Shown here: positions 6,482-14,443 of the stretch, piece by piece
Numbering within the stretch: the first letter of the stretch is position 1
How the letters are laid out: the number at the start of each line of letters is the position of its first letter
From: Viridilinea sp964592425
Lineage (GTDB): Bacteria; Chloroflexota; Chloroflexia; Chloroflexales; Chloroflexaceae
Reading direction: 5' to 3'
Length of the DNA: 64,000 nucleotides
NCBI GenBank assembly: GCA_964592425.1
Contig: CAZQCG010000025.1
Location: forward strand, 11,569-75,568
The notes under the pieces: model-generated
What the model was told of the DNA's origin: nothing
Database searches by the model: none
Seen by the model: only the letters and a program-made list of their open reading frames with translations
Position numbers and translations under genes: made by a program

Positions 6482-7821
6482 GCACCCCGGTCACTCTGCG
6501 CCTGAGCTTCGTTCCCCGTGGGGGTGGGGCCATCCTGCTCTGGCAGGCCGATGTGCTTGGCACCCGCCTGAGTCGCCTGAGCCTGCCCCTGCCCGCCGCC
6601 GACCTGGATCTGGTCATCCGCGCCCTTGATGTACTCCAGGATCCGGCCTATCCCTACCCACGCACGGCCGACCAGGCGCGCAACTTCAGCTTCACGGCGA
6701 ACGAGCAAGCGCGCCTGACTGCCCTTGAGCTCTGGCACCCCAGCGAGCGTCTTGCCCCCGATATGCCACGCCGGCTGGGCCAACGCCTCTATCATGCTCT
6801 GACGGCCGATCCACCTGGACGCACAGCCCTGGCCACCCTGCGCGACCACGCCGTCGCCGTCGCGCGCCCGCTTAAGCTCGATCTCTGCTTTCCCCCCGGC
6901 ACTGCCCGCCTGGCTGCCCTGCCCTGGGAGTTACTCTGGGACGAGGAGGTCGCCCCATTGCTGCTCGGACGTGGCCTACTCGGCAGCCTCGCCCGCCGGC
7001 TCGATCTGCCCCAGGCCCTACCGCCGACCCGCTGCGGGCTTGGGCCGCTACGCATCCTGGTGATCGCCCCCCTGGCTGGCATCAGTGCCGAACTGCGCCA
7101 GATCGAACGGGCTGCCCGTACCGCCGCCCTGGCCCCCCTGGTCGAGCGCGGACTGGCCATTGTGCGCGAGCTTGAGCCCGCCAGCCGCACCGATCTCATG
7201 CATGCCCTTGAGGCCGAAGGCCCGCCTGACATTGTCCACTTCTACGGCCATGGCCGCCTGAACAACGGCCTTGGCGAACTCCTGCTCGACGATCCGCTCG
7301 GCGCAGGCTGGATTAGCGCCGGGGCCCTGGCCGCCAGCCTGAGTGGTGTCGGCCTGGTGACGCTCTTCGCCTGCCATGGCGCAGCTGGCGCAGCAGTGCC
7401 GCTCGGTGGGGTCGCCCAGGCCCTGATCGCCGCCGGGGTGCCCGCCGTCCTGGGTATGCAACTCGCCGTGCGGGCCACCGCCGCCTCGCGGGCTGCCGCC
7501 GCCCTCTACGCAGGCCTCGCCGCTGGCACGACGGTGGAAGAGGGGGTGGCCCGGGCACGCCGGGCGCTCTTCGCCGAAGAGCAGGACGGGGCCTCCTGGT
7601 TTGTCCCAGCCCTCTACCTGCGCCACCGTGAAGATGGCCCTTTCTGCCTGCGGCCACCCAGCGGCCCACCCGGCCCGCCGCCTGGGGCCCAGCAACAGGT
7701 CATTGCCACTGCTGGCGGCACCATTCGCGCCTTGCGCATCCAGGGGCGACCCGGCAGCCATCAGCGTGTGCTGGCCACCAGTGGCGGCAGTATCAGCAAT
7801 GTTGTGATCCAGGAGCGTTAG
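6478..7821 (+). CDS. CHAT-domain (caspase-like) protease
   Basis: 447 aa from the ATG at 6478, which overlaps the NACHT stop; an AAGGA lies about 8 bases upstream. The C-terminal two thirds is a CHAT peptidase of clan CD: His258 in the VHFYGHGR motif and Cys299 in TLFACHGA form the expected His/Cys dyad. It is followed by the usual P-L-G-G-V-A-Q-A-L-I-A-A-G-V-P-A-V-L-G-M run. The N-terminal half (1-190) has the PWELLWDE motif common in CHAT proteins. The tail after 400 carries two copies of a short motif, VIATAGGTIRALRIQG (408-423) and VLATSGGSISNVVIQE (431-446). It resembles the motif in the NACHT protein and may dock the two together. Likely role: protease switched on by the NACHT sensor, with the gasdermin as a probable substrate. 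Confidence 0.88.
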   Translation: MSTPVTLRLSFVPRGGGAILLWQADVLGTRLSRLSLPLPAADLDLVIRALDVLQDPAYPYPRTADQARNFSFTANEQARLTALELWHPSERLAPDMPRRLGQRLYHALTADPPGRTALATLRDHAVAVARPLKLDLCFPPGTARLAALPWELLWDEEVAPLLLGRGLLGSLARRLDLPQALPPTRCGLGPLRILVIAPLAGISAELRQIERAARTAALAPLVERGLAIVRELEPASRTDLMHALEAEGPPDIVHFYGHGRLNNGLGELLLDDPLGAGWISAGALAASLSGVGLVTLFACHGAAGAAVPLGGVAQALIAAGVPAVLGMQLAVRATAASRAAAALYAGLAAGTTVEEGVARARRALFAEEQDGASWFVPALYLRHREDGPFCLRPPSGPPGPPPGAQQQVIATAGGTIRALRIQGRPGSHQRVLATSGGSISNVVIQER

Positions 7822-7822
7822 T

Positions 7823-9760
7823 ATGGAGATCCGCTGGGTCGGTATGACCCGCCCCCACTACCAGAGCGGCCGGCCCGGCCCTATCCGCGCCCTGGTCATC
7901 CACGCCACCGCCGGGCGTGGGCCGGGTGATCTAAATTGGCTGCGCCAGGGTGGCGACGAGCGGCGACCTGTCTCCTGCCACTACTATATCGATAAGGCCG
8001 GGCGCATCAGCCAGCTCGTGCGCGACGAAGATACGGCCTGGCACGCTGGAGTCAGCCGCTGGACAATTGATGGGCGTACGCTCAACAACCTCAACCCGGT
8101 CTCCATCGGCATCGAGTTGGAGAATCTCAATACGGGCCGCGACCCCTACCCTGCGGCCCAGGTCGCAGCCGTGGTTGCCCTGAGCCGCGAGCTCGTGCGG
8201 CGCTACAACCTTCCGCGCACCCAGGTAGTGCGCCATCTCGACATCAGTCCGGGGCGCAAGAGTGACCCGGCCGGCTTCGCCTGGCCCACCTTCCTCACCC
8301 AGGTCTACGCCGATCAGCCTGCCCCGCCCGCCTCCGACGAGGCCCACCTGCAGGCGCTCATGCTCGACCTGGCCTACCGCGCCGCCGGGGCCGCCCTGCC
8401 CGCCGCCTGGCCCCTGCTCGCCGCCGCCCGCCGCTATCGCCTCGGTATGCCAGTGGCCATGATTGGCGAAAGCAGCCCCGCTGGTGCCGGTACCGCCCAG
8501 GACGACCGCGAGCGCAGCGTGCGAGTGAATGGCCAGGCGCTGCTGGTCGAAGTCTATGCCCGCGACCTGCTCTACGCCCCCGCCCGCAGCCCCGCCGACG
8601 AGCCCGCCCCCGCCAACGAGGCCCGCCGCCTCAACCAGACGCCAGCCGGGCCGCTGCGCACCGCCCTGCTCGAACACCTCTTCCGCGCCGCTGACCCGCT
8701 CAACGGCTTCCAGCCCGGTTGGGCCTTCCATCAGCGCTACCTGGCCCAGCCCGAGCTCCTGGGTGTGCCCATCGGACCGAGCCACCGCCTCAGCCTGGGG
8801 CCACGTCAGATCTTCACCTGCCAGCACTTTGCCCGTCAGAGCCTCTGCGCGTCGATCAGCAACTGGAGCCGGGTCTACACCCTGGATAGCCTGAACGGCA
8901 CAGCACGCGGTCTCGATGCCCCAACCACCGCCAACCTGCGCCGCGCCCTGCTCGACGATCTCTACCGCGCTCGCAGCGGACGCCGCTACGACCGGGCGGC
9001 CCTGCTCATCGCTTATGCCGAGGCCAACCGGCTCGGTGCGCCCCTCGCGCCCCCCGAAGTGGTGCTGGTTGGAGGCCAGGCCTACCTGCTAATGCCCTAC
9101 GCCCTTGACGTGCTCGCCTGTGCCCTGCCCGCCTATGACTGGCCCCTTGATCGGCCCCTGCCCGGCGATACCAGCATCATCACTCTGCGCAGCCTGCTTG
9201 AAGCTAGCGCCAGCGGTACCACCGCCACCATCGACAGCCTGACTCTTACCGGGCCGCTTAGTCCCCTCACAGGTCGCCCACTGCTCGGCGCTCCCTCTCC
9301 CCAGCCGAGCGTGCTCGACCTGAGCCCCCCCCATGGTCGGGGTCGGCCTCGCCGGCCCCGACCCGCCCCCGAAGCCGTGCTGATCACCACCGCCAGCGGC
9401 CCTGCCGGTCTCGACCTGCGTGAAGAGGCCCAACTGGGCCGTTGGCACTACTATATCGACACCGCCGGGGCGATCTACCGTCTCTGTGACGAGATCTACC
9501 TGGGCTGTCTGCTCAAGAGCGGGCCGCTGGCTGAGCGCTGCGTCGTCGTGGCCGTCGAGGGCGGGGCGGCAAGTGCTGGCCTGGCCCAACGTGCCGCCCT
9601 GAGCTGGCTAGTACGAGCACTCGCCGCCACCCTGCGCATCCCGCCCGCCGCCGTGCTCGCCCTCGACTCCGCTGGCCTGCATGCGGGCGAGACGCCTGCG
9701 CACCCAGGCTTGCCTACCCCCGCGTTCGACGCCCGAGCCGACCTGAAAGGGATACGATGA
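7823..9760 (+). CDS. N-acetylmuramoyl-L-alanine amidase (Amidase_2) with a degenerate second amidase copy
   Basis: 645 aa. Residues about 20-160 form an Amidase_2/PGRP-type domain: His27 (VIHATAG), His138 (VVRHLD) and Asp148 (KSDPAG) are the expected zinc ligands, with a SIGIELE strand holding the probable catalytic Glu. The middle (165-500) is unassigned, with repeated Y-x-x-x-x-R-x-G-x-P helical patterns. Residues about 518-630 look like a second amidase copy: HYYIDTAGAIYRL matches HYYIDKAGRISQL of the first. However, VIHATAG has become LITTASG and the RHLD ligand is lost, so this copy should be catalytically dead and may bind ligand instead. No signal peptide, so the protein starts out cytoplasmic. 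AGGAG lies 7 bases before the ATG and the gene touches both neighbours. It could act on peptidoglycan once the membrane is breached, or recognise muropeptides. Confidence 0.85.
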   Translation: MEIRWVGMTRPHYQSGRPGPIRALVIHATAGRGPGDLNWLRQGGDERRPVSCHYYIDKAGRISQLVRDEDTAWHAGVSRWTIDGRTLNNLNPVSIGIELENLNTGRDPYPAAQVAAVVALSRELVRRYNLPRTQVVRHLDISPGRKSDPAGFAWPTFLTQVYADQPAPPASDEAHLQALMLDLAYRAAGAALPAAWPLLAAARRYRLGMPVAMIGESSPAGAGTAQDDRERSVRVNGQALLVEVYARDLLYAPARSPADEPAPANEARRLNQTPAGPLRTALLEHLFRAADPLNGFQPGWAFHQRYLAQPELLGVPIGPSHRLSLGPRQIFTCQHFARQSLCASISNWSRVYTLDSLNGTARGLDAPTTANLRRALLDDLYRARSGRRYDRAALLIAYAEANRLGAPLAPPEVVLVGGQAYLLMPYALDVLACALPAYDWPLDRPLPGDTSIITLRSLLEASASGTTATIDSLTLTGPLSPLTGRPLLGAPSPQPSVLDLSPPHGRGRPRRPRPAPEAVLITTASGPAGLDLREEAQLGRWHYYIDTAGAIYRLCDEIYLGCLLKSGPLAERCVVVAVEGGAASAGLAQRAALSWLVRALAATLRIPPAAVLALDSAGLHAGETPAHPGLPTPAFDARADLKGIR

Positions 9761-10593
9761 CGATCATTCCCCTCTGCCGTGAAGATCCACTGGTCGCCCT
9801 TGTCCACGACCTCTTCGGTGCCAATATTGTGCGGGTGCCCGACGCCCGCGTACAGCCCCTCTCGGTCGTCGTTCACCGTGACGGGCGCAGCTTCTTCCGT
9901 GGCTCACTCTTGCCCATTCTCACCGACGCCCGCCCGCTCGGCCTGCCGCCCCAGGTCACCGACCTCACCGACATCTCGGGCCGCCGCTCACGGCGCGTCA
10001 CTCTCGACCTGGGCCTGCAATTGCTGCGTGGCTTCCTACGTGGCCTCGGCCTGCCCCAGGCCGATCTCGAAGTGGGCCTCTCTGGTGCCAGCTACCTCTC
10101 CTTCGCCTTCCCGTCAGTCTTGCGCTACGCCATTGACGCTGGAGCACTCGGGCGGGCCCTCGCCGGGCGCTGCATCGACCGTGACAATCCTGCCGCCGCC
10201 ATCCTCTTCGAGCAGCCGCCCTACGAGCTCCTGCTGATCGACTCGGTGATCACCAGCCGCCAGATCGCCGTCGTGCTGACCGGGGCGCGTGGCCGACGTC
10301 TCAACGTGGACGTTGCCGCCCTGCGCACCGCCCTCGCCGAAATGGGCGGCACCATCGGCACTGCCAACGATAACGAGATCGAGCTTACCCTGGAGAGCGA
10401 GGCCGAGCTCACCTTTGCCTTCACCTGCGTGCGGCTCACCTTCAACGAAGAAGGCACGATCACCGGGCTGCCCCCCGACCACGCCTGGCGCACACTCGGC
10501 CCCTCTGTGCTCGACCCCGTGCGCCTCAGCCCCAACCCCGGCCTCTTGATCTGGGATCGCCTGATACATGCGCCGGTAAGGCAAGTTTGGTAG
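9757..10593 (+). CDS. probable bacterial gasdermin (pore-forming protein)
   Basis: 278 aa, the usual size of bacterial gasdermins. Recognised by pattern: an N-terminal Cys (Cys7), as in characterised bacterial gasdermins where it is palmitoylated; DPL followed by a helix; the FGANIVRVPDARVQPLSVV block, matching the family's G-x-N-x-V-R-x-P-x-x-x-I-x-P-L opening; a mid-protein F-A-F segment; YELLLIDSVITS near 156-167; and ELTFAFTCVRLTFNEEG (217-233), matching the F-A-F/plug strand near the end of the pore domain. The last 40 residues would be the inhibitory tail removed by a protease. Family knowledge: cleavage releases a fragment that forms large inner-membrane pores and kills the cell. The ATGA overlap with the amidase gene and the upstream CHAT gene fit such a system. 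Assignment is by eye, and a structure prediction is needed to settle it. Confidence 0.78.
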   Translation: MTIIPLCREDPLVALVHDLFGANIVRVPDARVQPLSVVVHRDGRSFFRGSLLPILTDARPLGLPPQVTDLTDISGRRSRRVTLDLGLQLLRGFLRGLGLPQADLEVGLSGASYLSFAFPSVLRYAIDAGALGRALAGRCIDRDNPAAAILFEQPPYELLLIDSVITSRQIAVVLTGARGRRLNVDVAALRTALAEMGGTIGTANDNEIELTLESEAELTFAFTCVRLTFNEEGTITGLPPDHAWRTLGPSVLDPVRLSPNPGLLIWDRLIHAPVRQVW

Positions 10594-10642
10594 GTGCTTT
10601 AGCCTCAATACTTTACAAATAAGGATGGATGCATGGCTGAGA

Positions 10643-10720
10643 AAACCTGTCAGGTGCGGCCACGGAATGCATCAGAATGAGAACGATCATGGCTGGCCGC
10701 ACCTGACAGGTTTCTTATTT
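10643..10720 (+). terminator. 20-bp perfect inverted repeat closing the gasdermin operon
   Basis: Arms at 10643-10662 and 10694-10713 are exact complements around a 31-base loop, followed by TTTCTTATTT. Each arm also contains the small palindrome ACCTGTCAGGT. It sits about 50 bases after the gasdermin stop and faces the pfkB pseudogene, so it probably ends transcription from both sides. The long loop is unusual for a simple terminator. Confidence 0.6.
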
Positions 10721-10810
10721 GAAAGATATTGGCTTTAGCTCTGGGGCACTGAATACACATTTGGCATCACCGGGACGATATGGGGGTTTGTGCCGCCACA
10801 CTGGTAGATG

Positions 10811-11802
10811 TCACGCAGCTTCCCGGTGAACACGGCGATAGAGGCGCTCCGTATCCTCACGTCGGCAGAGCTCGCTACCCGGCGTCATCACCGCCGCCGC
10901 GCCTGCGGCGACTCCAAAGCGGGCCGCCTCACGTAGATCGAGCCCGCGCACGAGGCCTGCAACGATTCCCGCCACCATACTGTCGCCCGCGCCGACCTTG
11001 CTGCGAATCGGCACCGTCGGTGCCCGCAACCGCTCGCAGCCATCACCCGTCGCCAGCAAGGCCCCGGCAGCACCGAGCGAGACAACAACAGCGGTGCTGT
11101 GGCCTGATCCCACCAACTCGAGGGCTGCCTGCTCTACCGCATCTTCGTCATCAAGCACACGCCCCACCAGGAGTGCCAGTTCGCGCAAGTTTGGTTTGAT
11201 CAGGAACAGTGAGGCACCGACCGCAGCCTGGAGCGCTGGCCCAGATGTATCGATGATCACCCGCGCCCCCAAGTCCCGCCCAAGGGTGGCGACCTGATAG
11301 TAGAAGTCGTCAGGCACGCCGGGAGGCAGACTGCCGCTCGCGATGATCACCGCTGGCGTAGGGCTGAGCGAGCCTGAGCGGCGAGGCAGGCCCGCCACTC
11401 AGGCTCGCTCAGCCCCGGGCCGGGCAGATTAAAGCGAAACTGCTGCCCGCTCAGCGCCTCAAGCACCGCGAAGCTCTCGCGCGTCGACCCCGCGATGGCG
11501 AGCGCGCGTTGCCGTAGGCCCTCCTGCTCAAGCAGTTTCTGGAGCAGAGCGCCCCGAGCCCCGCCAGCCGTGTAAAGCGCCAGCGACTGCTCGCCGAGGT
11601 TGCGCAGCGCCCTGGAGACGTTGATCCCGCCACCACCAGGCTCATAGCGGGCCGCACTACAACGCAGCTTATGCTCGGGCACAACCTGATCCACGTCGGT
11701 GCTCACATCAACCGATGGGTTCATCGTCAGTGTGACGATAACCGGCACGCCACTATCTGGAGCGCTTAAGGAGGCGCTTGCTCCGAGTGAAGGGCCTTCC
11801 AT
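10811..11802 (-). pseudogene. pfkB: pfkB-type sugar-phosphate kinase, frameshifted
   Basis: Two overlapping frames together make one PfkB/ribokinase-family kinase close to 6-phosphofructokinase 2 or 1-phosphofructokinase. The upstream frame (start ATG 11802, with AAGGAG in front) has VTLTMNPSVDVS, EHKLRC, and GGGGINVSRALRNLG. The downstream frame has IIASGSLPPGVP, the KPNLREL motif, the SLGAAGAL strand and the catalytic signature VGAGDSMVAG. The break falls at 11361-11415, where an 18-bp perfect inverted repeat sits at the junction. The catalytic half is complete but out of frame, so the gene is probably inactive unless the frameshift is programmed or an assembly error. Family role: phosphorylation of fructose phosphate in glycolysis. 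Confidence 0.8.
11361..11415. repeat. 18-bp perfect inverted repeat at the pfkB frameshift
   Basis: GGGCTGAGCGAGCCTGAG (11361-11378) is the exact reverse complement of 11398-11415, with a 19-base loop. The left arm encodes nothing typical of PfkB, while the right arm encodes a normal GLSEPE stretch. This fits an arm copied by template switching in a quasi-palindrome. Confidence 0.7.
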
Positions 11803-12331
11803 CACGTTTCGCTCCTTGTCATGCGACTCTCTCAACTCAAACTGCCAGGTCAGTCTACAGCACATGCGGGCCGAACGCCATCAGCACATTTGCGTGAAGC
11901 CCTTCGCTAGAAGTAGCAGTGTCGTGGGACGAAATACATCGTTCCGATCGGCCTCTCCATAGCTGAACTCCATCCTCACGGAGGCTTTCAGAGAGGGCCT
12001 ACCCTCCCTAGAACCCCACTTTTCTCCCTTATAAGTAGTACGTTTTCTGGTATTTCTGCACCCTGGGAGCGCACATACCCCGCCCACCATATATAGGGAT
12101 TGTAGCACCTGCCTCCCTGGGCAGTTATCATCAAGATTGCTGAACAACACTGCCAGCTGCGGCAACGAGGTCGCCACAGATGCGTGTGATTGGTGCCTTC
12201 GTCAAGAAGAACCTCAACCTCGCGCATGGACACCCGAGGGGCCATCCGGCGGTAAGCCGACAGGAAACCAACAAGGGCACGGCGCACCGTGCCCCCCTAC
12301 CGCCCGCTTCGAGAAATGGTCGTAGTTCCCT
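11803..12331. other. intergenic region with no supported gene
   Basis: About 530 bases between the pfkB pseudogene start and the ppk1 stop. Short open frames exist on both strands but none has a recognisable product or a convincing ribosome-binding site. The only clear element is a small hairpin near the ppk1 end. Confidence 0.6.
12275..12294 (-). terminator. small hairpin downstream of ppk1
   Basis: GGGCACGG / CCGTGCCC arms of 8 bp around a CGCA loop, 38 bases beyond the ppk1 stop. In the ppk1 direction it is followed by TTGTTGG rather than a long T run, so it is a weak terminator candidate. Confidence 0.4.
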
Positions 12332-14443
12332 TTAGCGATCCGGGATCATCCGTGAGGGCTGCTGGCTATCGATAGGCGGATCATCACCCGGTGCCAGCCG
12401 GGTATAGCTGCCATCAGAGGCCAGCACACGCGCTCGCAGATTATCATGCAGGTAGGTATCCAGCAGTGCCTCACGCACAAAACGCGCCAGGGTCGGGTCT
12501 TCAAGTGGGAAGAGCTCTTCGACACGCCGATCCAGGTTGCGCTCCATCATATCGGCGCTTCCGATATAGAGGTCGGAGGCCCCACCGTTGTGGAAGTAAT
12601 AGATGCGGTGGTGCTCAAGGAACGGCCCAATAATGCTGCGCACATAGATCGTCTCGCTCATACCCGGAATACCGGGCCGTAGGGCACACATCCCGCGAAT
12701 GATCAGATCGACCCGCACACCCGCCTGCGAAGCCCGGTAGAGCGCATCAATGATACGCAGATCAACCAGGGCGTTCATCTTGAAGATCAGGTGTCCATCG
12801 CCAGCCACCCGCTGACGTTCGATCTCGCGATCGATCAGCTGGATCAGGCTCTGGCGCATAGTCACCGGAGCCACCAGCAGCTTGCGATAGGTGTCGCGCC
12901 GTCCATAAGCCGTCAGCGTATTAAACAGCTCGATCACGTCGGCCGTCAGATCCTCGCGGCAGGTCAACAGACCCAGGTCGGTGTAGATACGGGCCGTCGC
13001 GGCGTTATAGTTGCCCGTACCCAGGTGCGCATAACAGCGAAGGCCTTCTTGCTCCTGGCGTACTACCAGGGCCAGCTTGGCATGCACTTTCAGCCCCAAC
13101 AGCCCATAGACGACATGGACGCCGGCCCGCTCCATCGCCCGCGCCCAGATGATGTTGTTCTCCTCATCGAAGCGCGCCTTCAACTCAACCACCGCCGTCA
13201 CCTGCTTGCCCTGCTCGCGCGCCCGCATCAGGGCGCGCACAATTGGTGAATTACTGCCGACCCGGTAGAGCGTCTGCTTGATCGCCAGTACCTGCGGATC
13301 TTCAGCGGCCGCATTGATCAGGTCAATCACCGGTGAGAAGGAGTGATAGGGATGGTGCAGCAACACATCGCCAGCACGGATGACCTCGAAGATGTCATTG
13401 CCGCCTCGCAGCACCGCCGGGAGCACCGGCACATGCGGGCGATCCTTCAGGTCGGGCCGATCAAGGCGCGTCAGGCTCATCATGTCGCTCAGGCCCAGTG
13501 GTCCACGCAGCGTATAGAGATCAGTTGTCTCGATCTTTAAGTTGGTCAACAACAGGTTGGCCACCCGCTCAGGCATCGAACGTTCAACTGTCAGGCGCAC
13601 CACCTCACCGAAGCGCCGCTGGCGCACGCCCTGCTCAATCGTCTCAAGCAGATCGTCGGCCTCGTCCTCTTCGATCTCCATATCAGCGTTACGAGTGACG
13701 CGGAAGGGATAACTCTCGATCACCTCAACACCGGGAAAGAGGCTGGCCAGATTTGCCGCGATCACCTGCTCAATCCAGACAAAGCATGCCTGCCGCCTCG
13801 CTGGCACCTCCGGTGCTCCATCACACAGATCGGCGGGCAGCGCCACCAGCCGTGGTAGCACCTCAGGCACCTTCACACGCGCAAAGAGCTCACCCTTCTC
13901 ATAGTCGCGGATCACCACCGCCAGGTTGAGACTCAGGTTTGAGATGAAGGGAAAGGGCCGGCTGCTATCAAAGGCCAGCGGGGTCAGCACCGGAAAGATA
14001 TGGTGCGAAAAATAGTCGCGCAGCCAATCACACTGCCGACTGTTCAGCTCGCGATAGTCATAGAGATAGATGCCATGCTCGCGCAAACTCGGCAACAGGT
14101 CGTGCAGCAACAGGTCACGCTCCTGCTCAAGCAAAGGTAGCAACGCCCGGCGCACCTTGGCCAGTTGCTCGCTGGGGGTCAACCCATCAGCCGACTGGCG
14201 CTGTACCCCGGCACCGATCTGCTGCTTAATCCCACTCACGCGGATCATGAAGAACTCGTCCAGGTTGGCCGCCCAGATCGACAGGAACTTCACCCGTTCA
14301 AGCAGCGGATTACGCTTATCAAGCGCCTCTTCGATCACCCGGCGATTGAAGGCGATCCAGCTCTGCTCACGGTTCAGATAGGGTGATCGGCGGGCCGGTG
14401 GGGCTTCGTCGGCCCCTTCGGGTTGCTGTTCCTCAACGCTCAT
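12332..14443 (-). CDS. ppk1: polyphosphate kinase 1
   Basis: 703 aa, normal length. The opening SPYLNREQSWIAFNRRVIEEA and LSIWAANLDEFFMIRVSG are the PPK N-domain signature. DVLLHHPYHSF, ELKARFDEENNI and VHVVYGLLGLKVHAKLALV belong to the catalytic core (His of VHAKLAL); the autophosphorylated His lies in this core. It reversibly makes polyphosphate from ATP. The ATG at 14443 lies inside the surE end and the genes overlap by 11 bases. A longer open frame upstream would overlap surE further and is not needed. Last gene of the operon that begins at tpiA. Confidence 0.95.
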   Translation of the reverse strand: MSVEEQQPEGADEAPPARRSPYLNREQSWIAFNRRVIEEALDKRNPLLERVKFLSIWAANLDEFFMIRVSGIKQQIGAGVQRQSADGLTPSEQLAKVRRALLPLLEQERDLLLHDLLPSLREHGIYLYDYRELNSRQCDWLRDYFSHHIFPVLTPLAFDSSRPFPFISNLSLNLAVVIRDYEKGELFARVKVPEVLPRLVALPADLCDGAPEVPARRQACFVWIEQVIAANLASLFPGVEVIESYPFRVTRNADMEIEEDEADDLLETIEQGVRQRRFGEVVRLTVERSMPERVANLLLTNLKIETTDLYTLRGPLGLSDMMSLTRLDRPDLKDRPHVPVLPAVLRGGNDIFEVIRAGDVLLHHPYHSFSPVIDLINAAAEDPQVLAIKQTLYRVGSNSPIVRALMRAREQGKQVTAVVELKARFDEENNIIWARAMERAGVHVVYGLLGLKVHAKLALVVRQEQEGLRCYAHLGTGNYNAATARIYTDLGLLTCREDLTADVIELFNTLTAYGRRDTYRKLLVAPVTMRQSLIQLIDREIERQRVAGDGHLIFKMNALVDLRIIDALYRASQAGVRVDLIIRGMCALRPGIPGMSETIYVRSIIGPFLEHHRIYYFHNGGASDLYIGSADMMERNLDRRVEELFPLEDPTLARFVREALLDTYLHDNLRARVLASDGSYTRLAPGDDPPIDSQQPSRMIPDR

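Noticed and set aside
11866..12331. Minus-strand open frames of about 98 codons upstream of pfkB
   Set aside because: No family, no good start signal and overlapping frames of similar length; likely chance.
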